Source of the DNA: JBEHWX01 sp048498995
GTDB lineage: Bacteria > Bacteroidota > Ignavibacteria > OLB7
DNA length: 64,000 bases
NCBI GenBank assembly: GCA_048498995.1
Contig: JBEHWX010000005.1
Span: 1-64,000, forward strand
Reading direction: 5' to 3'
In this document: positions 28,302 to 37,537 of the stretch, piece after piece
Numbering within the stretch: position 1 is the first letter of the stretch
How the letters are laid out: the number at the start of each line of letters is the position of its first letter
Position numbers and translations under genes: made by a program
Notes under the pieces: generated by a model
The model's input: only the letters and a program-made list of their open reading frames with translations
What the model was told of the DNA's origin: nothing
The model's database searches: none

Positions 28302-29552
28302 ATGGCACGACAGAGCTTCCGTGTCTCCGGCCGAGTGATCAACCGCACGACACGGCGTGGCGTCGGTGGTCTTCGGGTCGAGGCGTGGGATCGAGACATC
28401 AAGCACAACGACCCGCTCGGCTCGGCAATCACCGACGACAGCGGCACCTTCGCGATCGTCTACGACCGGTCGCGATTCGACGACGAGCCTCGCCGCCAGC
28501 GGCCCGACCTTTTCTTCAAGGTGTTCCGCAAGCGGACGCTCCTGGCAACCACCGCGAGCATGCCGATCGAGAACGCCGGCCGCCGACGCACCGTCAACAT
28601 TGAAGTCGATCTCGACCTTGCCGCCTCGAAGGAGGGCGCCTCGAAGGAGGGCGCCCCGAAGGGAGGCGCTCGGAAGAAGGGGGAGAAAACCAACGCAACG
28701 ACTACCAGGAAGGGAGGCGGCCGCGCCACGCGCGGCGGCGCGGGATCGGCGCGCAAGGCCAGCCCGAACGATCCGGTAATGCCGGTTCCGGTCGATCCGG
28801 ATCCGGTCAAGACCGATCCGAACCAGCCTTCCCAGGCACCGTTGACCGGCTCCCTCCCCGAGGTGAGCATGCACGAGCTCGGCGAGAGCGTGGCCGCCGC
28901 GCTGGCCAACGTCCAGCAGGAGCTCGACCGGTATCAGAGCCCGCTCGGCGCCTTCGTGGTCGACGAGATCGATCTGACGATCCCGGCGCAGATGCGGGTC
29001 GATGAGCTGGGCCAGATGATGGTGATCGTCACCAGCCCCGACGGCACCACGCCGGCCGACGCCTCGCAGATCCGGCTCCGGATCAAGCCGGTGCTCGGAT
29101 CGCACAACGACCCGCTGATGGCCGGAACGCAGCCGCTGTCGGACGTCACCGCCCTGGGCCCCGAGCTCATCGATGTGATGAAGTCCGCGCGCGTCTTCAC
29201 CGTCAACGATTTCAGGCGCGTCACCCGGACGCCGCAGGGGAAGCTGGCGGTGCAATCGAAGCTCGGCTGGGGGGATGACGAATTCCGCCAGGTCTTCGAA
29301 CAGATCAAGCTTCTGTCCCTGCCGGTTCTTCCGGTGGCGGTCTCCTCCCTCCTGACGCGAAAGCTCCGCATGCGGGGCATTCCCGACTTTCTGCAGTACG
29401 ATTCGTCGGCGATCGCCGACATGATCAACGCGGATTCCGGGCAGGGAAAGGAAGGCTCCACCATGGTCACCCCGGAGCACGTGGACTGCTGGAAGGATGA
29501 GACGCGCACCTATATCGCGATCAAACCTCCCTGCGCCACCACGGCCAAGTGA
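28302..29552 (+). CDS. Transthyretin-like domain protein with Lys/Gly linker (416 aa)
   Basis: The ATG at 28302 has GAGGAG at 28285-28290. Residues 1 to about 105 have the pattern of carboxypeptidase-regulatory/transthyretin-like beta sandwiches (VSGRVINRTTRRGVGGLRVE, AITDDSGTF, RRQRPDLFFKVF), of a kind also found in toxin A subunits and secreted proteins. A low-complexity linker rich in Lys, Gly and Ala covers about 107-150, with internal near-repeats of ASKEG. A short block around 186-265 (HELGESVAAALANVQQEL, then a beta stretch) loosely resembles trypsin-co-occurring domains. The C-terminal 150 residues are unrecognised. There is no signal peptide. It may be a scaffold or carrier for the hydrolase and peptidase encoded beside it; that is inference. 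Confidence 0.72.
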   Translation: MARQSFRVSGRVINRTTRRGVGGLRVEAWDRDIKHNDPLGSAITDDSGTFAIVYDRSRFDDEPRRQRPDLFFKVFRKRTLLATTASMPIENAGRRRTVNIEVDLDLAASKEGASKEGAPKGGARKKGEKTNATTTRKGGGRATRGGAGSARKASPNDPVMPVPVDPDPVKTDPNQPSQAPLTGSLPEVSMHELGESVAAALANVQQELDRYQSPLGAFVVDEIDLTIPAQMRVDELGQMMVIVTSPDGTTPADASQIRLRIKPVLGSHNDPLMAGTQPLSDVTALGPELIDVMKSARVFTVNDFRRVTRTPQGKLAVQSKLGWGDDEFRQVFEQIKLLSLPVLPVAVSSLLTRKLRMRGIPDFLQYDSSAIADMINADSGQGKEGSTMVTPEHVDCWKDETRTYIAIKPPCATTAK

Positions 29553-29675
29553 CCGGCGGCGGCAGCGAACGGATCCTCGCGCCCCGCGCGAGGCAATGAG
29601 AACACGCCCGTGACCGAGTCGTCGGTGCATCGACGCTCGAACACCACCAACAACACGAGTAAGGAGAGAGGCACC

Positions 29676-30383
29676 ATGCCCGAGGCACCGCTGGGACGGC
29701 GCGTTCCGTCCGACTGGAAGCATGTGGAGAAATACCCGTTCAGCGCGATGGCCTCCCCGGCCGTCACGACGGTCGAGCGCACGCTCCGGCTTCCGGAATA
29801 CCGCGAGAAATACAATCAGATGCGTGAGGGGGCGTGCGTCGGCTTCGCCTCCTCCTGGATGATGTCGATCCTGAACCGGCGGCTGTACAACCCGCGCTGG
29901 CTCTGGAACGAGGCCAAAAAGATCGACGAATGGCCGGAGACCAATCCCGGCGACAATCAGGGAACCTCGGTGCGCGCGGCGATGGATGTGCTTCGCGCGC
30001 AGGGACACGTCCGCGTGGTCCGCGGCCGGGAGTCCCCGCCCGATCTGGCCGACGGGATCCTGGAAAACCGCTGGGCCACGACAGTGGACGAGATTCGCAC
30101 GGCGATCGCCGGCGGCATCCCGGTGACGATCGGCGTCAACTGGTACACCGCGTTCGACACGCCGACGCAGAAGGATGGGAACTGGTGGATCGGGGATGGT
30201 GATCTCGGCCATATCCGCGGAGGGCACTCGGTCTGCATCTTCCGCGCCTCCGACCGGCTGCAGGCCGTCGGCATCGTCAACAACTGGGGGCCGAGCTATC
30301 CGCTCGTGCTGATGCCCTACGGCGTCCTTTCCCGACTCCTCGGCGAGCAGGGAGAAGCGGCGCTGGTCACCGATCGCCCATGA
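29676..30383 (+). CDS. Papain-like (C1-type) cysteine peptidase (235 aa)
   Basis: The catalytic triad can be read directly: Cys54 in EGACVGFASS, His184 in GGHSVCIF and Asn202 in NNWG. The surrounding pattern (NQGTSVRAAMDVLRAQG) is that of bacterial C1 peptidases. There is no prodomain and no signal peptide. I chose the ATG at 29676 because AAGGAG lies at 29661-29666; an in-frame ATG at 29610 has no ribosome site. It is the last gene of the cluster, 123 bases after the transthyretin-like gene, and is followed at once by a large nested inverted repeat. The substrate is unknown; an effector role or processing of cluster products is possible. Confidence 0.8.
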   Translation: MPEAPLGRRVPSDWKHVEKYPFSAMASPAVTTVERTLRLPEYREKYNQMREGACVGFASSWMMSILNRRLYNPRWLWNEAKKIDEWPETNPGDNQGTSVRAAMDVLRAQGHVRVVRGRESPPDLADGILENRWATTVDEIRTAIAGGIPVTIGVNWYTAFDTPTQKDGNWWIGDGDLGHIRGGHSVCIFRASDRLQAVGIVNNWGPSYPLVLMPYGVLSRLLGEQGEAALVTDRP

Positions 30384-30490
30384 CGCGATGCGACGGCGGA
30401 GCCGGTCCCGAAGTCTGGAAGATCCGCCCGAGCGCGGCCCCTCACGGCCGCCGCGGATCTCTCCGATGAGGCGGACCGGCTCTCATCGCG
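30384..30490. other. 107-nt nested inverted repeat after the cluster
   Basis: Four stems nest around one centre: CGCGATG (30384-30390) with CATCGCG (30484-30490); GAGCCGGTCC (30399-30408) with GGACCGGCTC (30473-30482); GATCCGC (30421-30427) with GCGGATC (30453-30459); GCGGCC (30434-30439) with GGCCGC (30446-30451). It begins on the base after the stop codon of the peptidase gene. No T run follows, so it may be a structured 3' end or a processing or terminator element. Confidence 0.65.
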
Positions 30491-31002
30491 CGACGGCCAC
30501 GCCGTCGAAAGCCGTCACCCACACACGACCGCCGGATGGCGGATCGGCGCCGGGTAGCAGCGCGCACCAAGGACACGAGCGCGCTCCCCGACGAACCGGT
30601 GAGGAGCATGACGGGCACACAGCCGTTGACGGCCGAGGGGATCGACGACGACACGCGTCGAAGGGTCGAACGGCGTCGGAGGGGACGTGACGTGCCCGCC
30701 CGCTCCAGCACATTCCCGACGAGCATCGGGAGACACCGGATTCGAGTCGATACCGACCGCCGGGGTCCCACCCCCTGCAACCTGCGGTGGCGTTTCCATC
30801 GAAGCGGCGCAATGCTGAGCGCCCCCTGACCGGAGCGGCTTGGCTCCCTCCCCCCGGCCGGCTCCGACGATGGAAACCCACCCGCGGGGGTGGTTCCTCA
30901 CCGATGGTTCCTCACCGATGGTTCCTCACCGATGGGCGATCCGCCAGGTGAGAATCCCGACGACGCGCGGGCCGGTCAATCCGGCGCTCGCCACCTCCCC
31001 GA
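30491..31002. other. Intergenic region without a supported gene
   Basis: Overlapping GC-rich open frames exist on both strands, but none has family resemblance or a ribosome site. The only structure I see is the short tandem repeat at 30891-30932. Confidence 0.5.
30891..30932. repeat. Three 14-bp tandem repeats (TGGTTCCTCACCGA)
   Basis: Three perfect copies are followed by the start of a fourth (TGGG). They lie about 70 bases beyond the end of the minus-strand T9SS cargo gene. Confidence 0.85.
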
Positions 31003-33858
31003 TCAACGGAGGATCCGCATCCTCCGGCTCTCATCGCCGACCGGCGTCTCCAGGCGATAGTAGTAGACGCCGGCCGCCATCCCTCCCGCTCCCAGGCGAT
31101 CGGGAACCACCTCGACGCTCTGCGCTCCCGGACCGAACACCCGGTCCAGCAGCGTGGCCACCTCCCGCCCGGCCGGATCGAACAGCCGCAGCCGCACCCG
31201 GCCGATCGGCATCGAGGCCGGCAGCGTAAAACGGATCGTGGTCCGCGCGCCGACCGGATCGGGATAATTTCCTTCCAGCATCTTCCCCGTGTTCCCCGCC
31301 ACCGTCCCATCCGACGAGCCTTCGCGATCGACTCCGAGCGTTCCGATCGACGTGGTGTAGACGCCGTTGCCGTGCGTCGCCACCGCCACGAACCCGTCGG
31401 ACTGCCGCGCGTCGATCATGTCGACCACCACGTTCCCGATCGTCTCGCTCCCCTCCTGCGTCCATTGCGTGGAGGCGCCGTCGAGCCTCATCGTCGAGTA
31501 CAGGCCGGTGCTGGTCGCCACCATGTACAGGGTGGTGGTGCCGCGATGCAGGAACGAGAACCAGCGGCAGGAAGGTCCCGCGCCCGATCCCGTGGTCGCG
31601 TTCGGCTCCAGGTTGCCGCCGATCGGCGTCCAGGTCTCGCCGGCATCGGTGGTCAGGAACAGGCTCTGAACGCTGTAATTGGAGAAGACCACCACCGCCC
31701 TGTTGCCGTCGAGCGGATCGACCGAGATGCAGGTGACGTAGCCATCCTTCGGGAAGCTTCCGCCGGTGATCTCGATCTTCTGCGGATCCCCGGCGTCCGC
31801 CCCGTCGAGGCGGAACACGCGGCCGTTCTCGGTGCCGTAGTAGACCCGGTGCAGCGGCGCGGCGGCGGTCACCGCGAGGGCGCTGATCTTGGTGCTGTCG
31901 CTCACCTTCGCGCCGGCAAGGCGGGTCCAGTTGACCGACGTGCTCCGGTTCGGCGAGGCGGGAATCGCCGACAGATCGGAATTCCGCCAGAGGTCGACGC
32001 CGCCGGCCAGGAACATCATGTTCTGATTGGCCGGATCGAGCGTGAACGGATTGGTGAACAGATAGCCGGTTCCCCCCTCGGGATCGACACGGGTCGAGGA
32101 GATCATGTTCCCCTGACCGTCGAGCCGGACGCGGAAGAGATAGCCGAACTGGTTCGAAACGTAGTAGGCGGAGCGCCCGTCGGCGATCGCGACGAAGGCG
32201 CCGTCGCTGGTTCCGCGCAGTGTCCAGGGAGCGGCGCCGTTGGCGGTCGCCGACATCCAGGTGCCGTTGTCCTGCAAGCCCCCCATCATCGTCGGGTCTC
32301 CCGGCGTGGCGTGGTCGATCGCGATCGAATAGAACTGCGTGGTCAGATAGCCGCCGTTGAGCGATTCCCACGCGACGGTGGCGGCGGTGGCGTCCGGGCT
32401 GCGATGGATGCCGCCGTCGCTGCCGGTATAGACCACCCGCGGATCGCGCGGGGAGAAGACGAGCGTATGCTGATCGGGATGATGCTCGGGATAGGAGTAA
32501 TCGTTGATCACCAGCGTGTCCCGATCGAAGTTCTTGTAGCCGCCGATCCAGGCCGTCTTCGTCTTCGTGGCGAACGCATCGTCCGAGCGGTAGAGGTTGG
32601 TGCCGCCGATGAAGAGGACGTTCTCGTCGTCCGGCTTGGCGTGGACGTGGAGATCGTATCCCCCCTGCGAGAAGAAGTCGCCGGAGCCGCCGCCGAATGC
32701 GGGAAGGTTCATCGAGCGATCCTCCCAACGGCCACCGCTCCCGGTGCCGTCGCCGGAGAGATAGGTGTATTTCCAGAGGCTCTGCCAGGAGGAATCGCCC
32801 CGGAAGTTCCTGCCGAGGAAGCCGCGTCCGGGGGTCTCGGCCAGCACGTAGAGAACGTTCGGATTCGACGGGGCCAGGCCGAGCACGATCCGTTCGGGAT
32901 CGGCGGGGAAGCTGTCCGGGGTGATCTTCTTCCAGGTACCGGAGGCGCCGTCGACGGTGCGCCAGATGCCGCGGTTCACCCCGCCCCCTCCGATGGCGCC
33001 GTAGACCACTCCCTCGCGGGTGACCGTCACGTCGGTGTAAGGTCCCTGATAGTTCCCCGCCATGCCGCTGCCGCGGAGCACGTCGGTCCAGGTGGTGCCG
33101 CCGTTGGTCGAGCGGGAGATCACGCCGTAATAGGCGGCGTAGACCTCGTCCTGGGTGGTGTTCGACGGATCGACCGCGACGCTCCAGACGAAGTCCGACG
33201 GACGATCGAACAGGTGCGGCTTGTTCGAGGCGGTGGCCGCGAGCGGCGCCCAGGAGCGGCCGTTATCGGTCGACTTGAACAGCCCGTTTCCCTGGTAGTA
33301 GGCGTATGCCTCGGAGGCGCTGCTGCCGAGGAGCTCCCCGGTGCCGTAGTACCAGGTGGCGGAATGGCCGGGGCGGGTATCCTGCGTGATGCAGGTGACC
33401 GACGGAAGCTGTCCCGGAAGCGTCGTCTTGCTCCAGGTTCTCCCCCGATCGGTGGAGCGCCACATGCCGCCGGAGGTGCCGCCGGCCAGGATCGTATCCT
33501 CCCCGGTCACGTCGACGGCGAGGGCGCGCGTGCGGCCGCCGATATTGAACGGCCCGCGATGGTTCCAACTGTACTCCTGCATGCCGGCCCCCTTCATCAT
33601 CGCCATGGATCTGCGGGGAAGCGTGGCCGCGTAGGCCAGCTCCCGCGCGCGAATCCTCTCGGGAATCCTCCCCGTGGCCGGATCGCGCAGGCGCAGATGC
33701 TCCCACTCGGCCCGAGCCGCGGGGTTCTCGCTCTCGCCGATCGCCTCCGGCTCCTCGCCGGCCGGCTCGCCGGGATGTCCCGGAGTGAGGATATGCGCCG
33801 AGAGCGCCGCGCAGGTCGCGATCAGCGCCAGATAGAGGGAAGTGCGTAGCCGTGTCAT
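31003..33858 (-). CDS. T9SS cargo with BNR/VPS10-like beta-propeller repeats (951 aa)
   Basis: A signal-anchor-like N-terminus (MTRLRTSLYLALIATCAALSA) is followed by an acidic spacer. Repeated Asp-box-like motifs then appear: WRSTDRGRTWS, LFKSTDNGRSW, ISRSTNGGTTW, FLTTDAGETWTP. These are typical of sortilin/BNR-fold propellers found in secreted proteins and glycosidases, though I see no glycosidase active site. The last 85 residues (GNYPDPVGARTTIRFTLP, RLFDPAGREVATL, GVYYYRLETP) form a T9SS type A sorting domain, so the protein is predicted to cross the outer membrane and be surface-bound or released. The ATG at 33856-33858 has no clear ribosome site. A very long upstream extension of this frame is only the antisense of the AddB-like gene. 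Confidence 0.85.
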   Translation of the reverse strand: MTRLRTSLYLALIATCAALSAHILTPGHPGEPAGEEPEAIGESENPAARAEWEHLRLRDPATGRIPERIRARELAYAATLPRRSMAMMKGAGMQEYSWNHRGPFNIGGRTRALAVDVTGEDTILAGGTSGGMWRSTDRGRTWSKTTLPGQLPSVTCITQDTRPGHSATWYYGTGELLGSSASEAYAYYQGNGLFKSTDNGRSWAPLAATASNKPHLFDRPSDFVWSVAVDPSNTTQDEVYAAYYGVISRSTNGGTTWTDVLRGSGMAGNYQGPYTDVTVTREGVVYGAIGGGGVNRGIWRTVDGASGTWKKITPDSFPADPERIVLGLAPSNPNVLYVLAETPGRGFLGRNFRGDSSWQSLWKYTYLSGDGTGSGGRWEDRSMNLPAFGGGSGDFFSQGGYDLHVHAKPDDENVLFIGGTNLYRSDDAFATKTKTAWIGGYKNFDRDTLVINDYSYPEHHPDQHTLVFSPRDPRVVYTGSDGGIHRSPDATAATVAWESLNGGYLTTQFYSIAIDHATPGDPTMMGGLQDNGTWMSATANGAAPWTLRGTSDGAFVAIADGRSAYYVSNQFGYLFRVRLDGQGNMISSTRVDPEGGTGYLFTNPFTLDPANQNMMFLAGGVDLWRNSDLSAIPASPNRSTSVNWTRLAGAKVSDSTKISALAVTAAAPLHRVYYGTENGRVFRLDGADAGDPQKIEITGGSFPKDGYVTCISVDPLDGNRAVVVFSNYSVQSLFLTTDAGETWTPIGGNLEPNATTGSGAGPSCRWFSFLHRGTTTLYMVATSTGLYSTMRLDGASTQWTQEGSETIGNVVVDMIDARQSDGFVAVATHGNGVYTTSIGTLGVDREGSSDGTVAGNTGKMLEGNYPDPVGARTTIRFTLPASMPIGRVRLRLFDPAGREVATLLDRVFGPGAQSVEVVPDRLGAGGMAAGVYYYRLETPVGDESRRMRILR

Positions 33859-33926
33859 GTCGTTGGTCCGCGTGATCAGCCGTCGGGGGTTGGAGGACGG
33901 GGTTGTTTCAGGCTCGTGAAGAAGGT

Positions 33927-33934
33927 GAAAGCTA
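33927..33934 (-). promoter_or_regulatory. TAGCTTTC -7-like element of the BNR/T9SS gene
   Basis: Minus-strand TAGCTTTC is one mismatch from TAnnTTTG and lies about 70 bases upstream of the start at 33858, in the divergent gap shared with the AddB-like gene. Confidence 0.4.
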
Positions 33935-34007
33935 CACGTTTGCCCCGGCCGTGACAAGGGCCTCGAACCCGCTCCCCCTCGAGGCCGGCCTCCGCCCCGG
34001 CGCGTCG

Positions 34008-34015
34008 TATCTTTG
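34008..34015 (+). promoter_or_regulatory. TATCTTTG -7 element of the AddB-like gene
   Basis: This is a perfect TAnnTTTG match ending 47 bases before the TTG start at 34063. No TTTG -33 box is visible at the usual distance. Confidence 0.5.
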
Positions 34016-34062
34016 CTGCGGCTCGTTTCCCCTCTCCCGAACATCGATCCCGAGCGACGACG

Positions 34063-37000
34063 TTGGCGCAGCTTCTCTACAATCTTCTCGACCCGGAGGC
34101 GGTTCTCCTCGACTTCAACGAGACGGCGCTCGGCGCCGCGCGCCGGTCGGAGCTGGATCGCTACATCTTCGTGGTGCCGACCTACCGGATGCAGAGGGAT
34201 CTGGATCTGAAGCTGACGCGGGCCCATCACGAGGCCACCGGCCGGCCGATCGAGCGGCTCCACCTCTACACCATGGAAGGGCTGGCCCGACGCCTCTTTG
34301 CCGGCGTCGGCCCCGGCCGCCGCGATATCTCCGGCGAGCTGCAGCGCGCGCTCACGCGGCTGGCGATGGAGAACGCGGATCTGCGGTTCTTCGCCAGACC
34401 CGATCGCCCCCCCTCTCCCGGCGTTGTCGAGAGGATCGCGCGGATCATCGCCGGCATCCGCGCCGACGGCATGCTCCCTGCCCGCCTGCTCGAGGATATC
34501 CGTTACGCCGAGTCGCATCCGGACGCGGCCGGCTACGATGTGGGGAAGCTCCACGACCTGCACGCCATCTACGACGAATATCTCCGCCTGCTGGACTCCT
34601 ACTGGATCGATTCTCCGGGACGGATGCTTCAGGTCAACGCCGCGCTCCTCGAGGATCACGACGAGGTGTTCAGGCGGGTCTTCCCCTCGGCCACCCATCT
34701 TCTCGTCTGCGGCTATACCGAGCTGTCCCAGCCGGAGCTGATGCTGCTGGAGGGACTCGGGCACGTTGCCGATCTGCGCGTGTCGATCTACTTCGATTAT
34801 GCATCCGAGAACGGCCCTCTCTACGGCAATTTCGACGAGTCGATCGAACGGCTGAAGAACGCCGGCTACGATCGCTTCGATCTCGATCCGCTGGACGACG
34901 GTGTTGCCGAGGAGGAGCGCCGGCCGTTCAAACACCACATGCGGCGCAATCTCTTCCGTACCGACCAGCGGATCGCCAACCCCGCCTTCGACGAGCTGAT
35001 CAATGTCTATGGCTTTCATGGCCGGGACGAGGAGGCGGAGGGGATCGCGGCACTCATCAAGTGGAGGGTCATCGAGGAGGGAATCGCTCCCGAGCGGATC
35101 TGCGTGGCGGCCAGCGACATCGAGCCGTACGCGCCGCTGCTCCGGACGCACATGGCCGAGTACGGCATTCCCTGCATCGCGGCCACCCACTTTCCGCTGG
35201 CGGAAAGCCCCCTGATCACGGCGATCTTCGCGGCGCTGACGATCCCGGTCTCCGGCTTCGCCCGTCGGGACGTGATCCGCGCGGTCACCTCCCCCTATCT
35301 CTCCTTCGGCGCCGAGATCGATCCGGCCGCGCTCACCGCGGCGGCGGCGCAGCTCCGGATCACGCGTGGCCGGGAGTCGTGGCGCCGGAGGATCGGCCAG
35401 AAGATCGAGCTGGTGGAAGGATACATGCTCCGCCTGACCGATGAGGAGGAGCGTCGCGTGCAGGCGGAGGAGCTCGATCTGCTCCGCCGCGCCGGGCGTG
35501 GATTCGACCATCTGGCGCATCGCCTGGAAGGGCTCGAGCGGGAGCTTTCCGCCGCGGAGTTCCGCCAGACCGTCCACGGCTTCGTGGCGCGGATGCGCGT
35601 CGCGGAGAACATCCTCGCGCTCCGTCGGAGCCTGGATGCCCGCCCGCGCGCGCCGCTGGAATGGCAGCGGGTGCATGACGGCATCGAGCAGGATACCCGC
35701 GCGCTTGCCCGCTTCCTCGAGCTGGTCGACGAGCTGGCGGAGTTCTTCGAGGTGAAGGACGATCTGGCGCGTGGCGACCAGACGCGCGAACGGCGCCCGC
35801 TGGAGTTCTACCTGGATCATCTCCGCACCGCCGCGGCGCGCGCGCGCTTCGAGATCCGGGAGAAGCAGGGTTTCGGCGTCTCGATCCTCCCGATTCATCA
35901 GCTTCGGGGACTTCAGTTCGACGTGGTGATCCTCTGCGGCATGGTCGACGGGGAGTTTCCGGGCACCTATATCCCGGAGATCTTTCTCGGTCGCCCCCTT
36001 CCCCGCGCCGAGGAGCGGCGGATGCGCCGGGAGCGGATCGAGTTCTATCAGGCGATCACCTCCTTCTCGCGGAGCCTGGTCCTCACCTATCCACGCTTCG
36101 CCGGCGAGCGTGCGCTCGTGCGCTCGTCGTTCGTCGATGCCTTCCTCCGCATCACGACGGTCGAGGAGCGGGGGCGCGTGGTCGAGCTCGACGAGCTCCG
36201 CGCCGTGCGTGCCCGGATCAGGGACGAGGGAAGCGCCACGCCCCACACGGCGTTCGTGGCGATGATCGGCAGCCCCAACGCCCTGGCCGAGGAGGCCGGG
36301 GAAGCGCTCTGGAGCGGCGCCGAGGTTCCGCGGTTCGACGATCCCTCCGGCATCATCGAGCATCTCCGCTTCACCGCGGCAATCGAGCAGGGACGGCATC
36401 GCGCCGAGCTCGGGGCGGACACGGCGGCGGTGCCGGAGTATCGGGGCATCATCGGCGCCGCGCTCGCTCCCGAGGAGCGGGCGGAGCTCGAGGAGTATCG
36501 CGGTCGGGAGTATTCGGTGTCGCAGCTCGAGCTCTACGGTCGCTGTCCGTTCAAATATTTCGCGCGGCGCATCCTGGCCGCCAATGCCCCGACGTCGTTC
36601 GATGTGTCGCTCACGCCGCTGGAGCGGGGAACACTGCTGCACCGCGTGCTCTTCCGGCTTTACGTTGAGCTGCGTGAGCATGACGAGCTGCCGGTCACCG
36701 AGATCACGCGTGGCGCCGCCCTGGCGCGCGCGCGCGCGCTGGCCCGGGAGGAGATCGCGGGAATCGTTTTCGACCATCCCTACTGGCGGATCGACCAGGA
36801 GCGGCTCCTCGGCAGCGATCAGGTGGACGGCCTTCTCGAGCAGTGGATCGAGTACGAGGCCACCCGTCGGAGCGACAAGTCGGAGCTGGCGCCGGCATTC
36901 TTCGAGACCGGCTTCGGAAGCTCCACGGTGCGCGGCGGCACGTCCGATCCCCTCCTCACCTCCGATGCGCGGATGCCGCTCCATGGCATCGCCGTGCGGG

Positions 37001-37497
37001 GCAAGGTCGATCGCATCGAGCTGTTCTACCATGGCGATATCCTCTACTTCGCCGTGGCCGACTACAAGACCGGGCACGCTCCGAGCGCGGAGGATGTCCG
37101 TCGGGGATTGAGCCTGCAGCTGATGATCTATCTGGAGGCGGTGCGGCAGATCCTCGCCACGCACTTCGCGCTTCCACTCCTCGACGTCAGGCCGGTCGGC
37201 GGGATCTACTACCAGCTCAAGCCGAGGGAGTCGGATATCGACGTCTCCTATCTCTTCGTGCCGAACGAGGTCCGGAAGAGCGTCGTGCACATGAACAGGT
37301 CATCCAGCGCGCCGGAGACGATCGAGGAGCTTGAGGAGGTAGTGGCGCTCGCGTTCGAGTTCGCCCGCGATTACGTTGAGGGGATCTCCACCGGGCAGTT
37401 CCCGACCACGCGCCACGATCTTGACGTGGCCTGCCGGGGATGCGATTATCGGGGATCGTGCAGGATCGTGGAGGGGGGAGGCGCGGCGCGGCGCTGA
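34063..37497 (+). CDS. AddB/RecB-like PD-(D/E)XK nuclease with Fe-S cysteines (1144 aa)
   Basis: The C-terminal region carries a RecB-family nuclease: GKVDRIE with Asp983, then DYKTG with Asp1000 and Lys1002, and LQLMIYL as the Q motif. Cys828 in GRCPFKYF together with Cys1124, Cys1127 and Cys1133 (C-x2-C-x5-C) matches the split Fe-S cluster of AddB. The N-terminal 700 residues resemble an inactivated helicase; where a Walker A motif might be expected there is VVPTYRMQRDL. The likely role is double-strand break resection with a helicase partner, but no AddA/RecB-like gene is in the window. The start is TTG at 34063; no ATG, GTG or ribosome site nearby is better. Confidence 0.85.
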   Translation: MAQLLYNLLDPEAVLLDFNETALGAARRSELDRYIFVVPTYRMQRDLDLKLTRAHHEATGRPIERLHLYTMEGLARRLFAGVGPGRRDISGELQRALTRLAMENADLRFFARPDRPPSPGVVERIARIIAGIRADGMLPARLLEDIRYAESHPDAAGYDVGKLHDLHAIYDEYLRLLDSYWIDSPGRMLQVNAALLEDHDEVFRRVFPSATHLLVCGYTELSQPELMLLEGLGHVADLRVSIYFDYASENGPLYGNFDESIERLKNAGYDRFDLDPLDDGVAEEERRPFKHHMRRNLFRTDQRIANPAFDELINVYGFHGRDEEAEGIAALIKWRVIEEGIAPERICVAASDIEPYAPLLRTHMAEYGIPCIAATHFPLAESPLITAIFAALTIPVSGFARRDVIRAVTSPYLSFGAEIDPAALTAAAAQLRITRGRESWRRRIGQKIELVEGYMLRLTDEEERRVQAEELDLLRRAGRGFDHLAHRLEGLERELSAAEFRQTVHGFVARMRVAENILALRRSLDARPRAPLEWQRVHDGIEQDTRALARFLELVDELAEFFEVKDDLARGDQTRERRPLEFYLDHLRTAAARARFEIREKQGFGVSILPIHQLRGLQFDVVILCGMVDGEFPGTYIPEIFLGRPLPRAEERRMRRERIEFYQAITSFSRSLVLTYPRFAGERALVRSSFVDAFLRITTVEERGRVVELDELRAVRARIRDEGSATPHTAFVAMIGSPNALAEEAGEALWSGAEVPRFDDPSGIIEHLRFTAAIEQGRHRAELGADTAAVPEYRGIIGAALAPEERAELEEYRGREYSVSQLELYGRCPFKYFARRILAANAPTSFDVSLTPLERGTLLHRVLFRLYVELREHDELPVTEITRGAALARARALAREEIAGIVFDHPYWRIDQERLLGSDQVDGLLEQWIEYEATRRSDKSELAPAFFETGFGSSTVRGGTSDPLLTSDARMPLHGIAVRGKVDRIELFYHGDILYFAVADYKTGHAPSAEDVRRGLSLQLMIYLEAVRQILATHFALPLLDVRPVGGIYYQLKPRESDIDVSYLFVPNEVRKSVVHMNRSSSAPETIEELEEVVALAFEFARDYVEGISTGQFPTTRHDLDVACRGCDYRGSCRIVEGGGAARR

Positions 37498-37537
37498 GAG
37501 ATTTTGCCGGCGGGCGAAGCGCGCGCCGGTCGCGCGG

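Noticed and set aside
28293..30227. A 644-codon minus-strand open frame opposite the transthyretin-like and peptidase genes
   Set aside because: It has Arg/Gly/His-rich low-complexity composition and no motif, and the plus-strand genes carry recognisable domains and ribosome sites.
30384..30490. The nested inverted repeat as an integron attC site
   Set aside because: There is no integrase, no gene-cassette series and no GTTRRRY core at the edges.
33859..37290. Extension of the BNR/T9SS minus-strand frame to 2095 codons
   Set aside because: The extension is the antisense of the AddB-like gene, which has clear motifs. The signal peptide begins at 33858.
37500..37530. A terminator between the convergent AddB-like gene and queC
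   Set aside because: There is a 6-bp CCGGCG stem, but the T run is on the wrong side for either gene.
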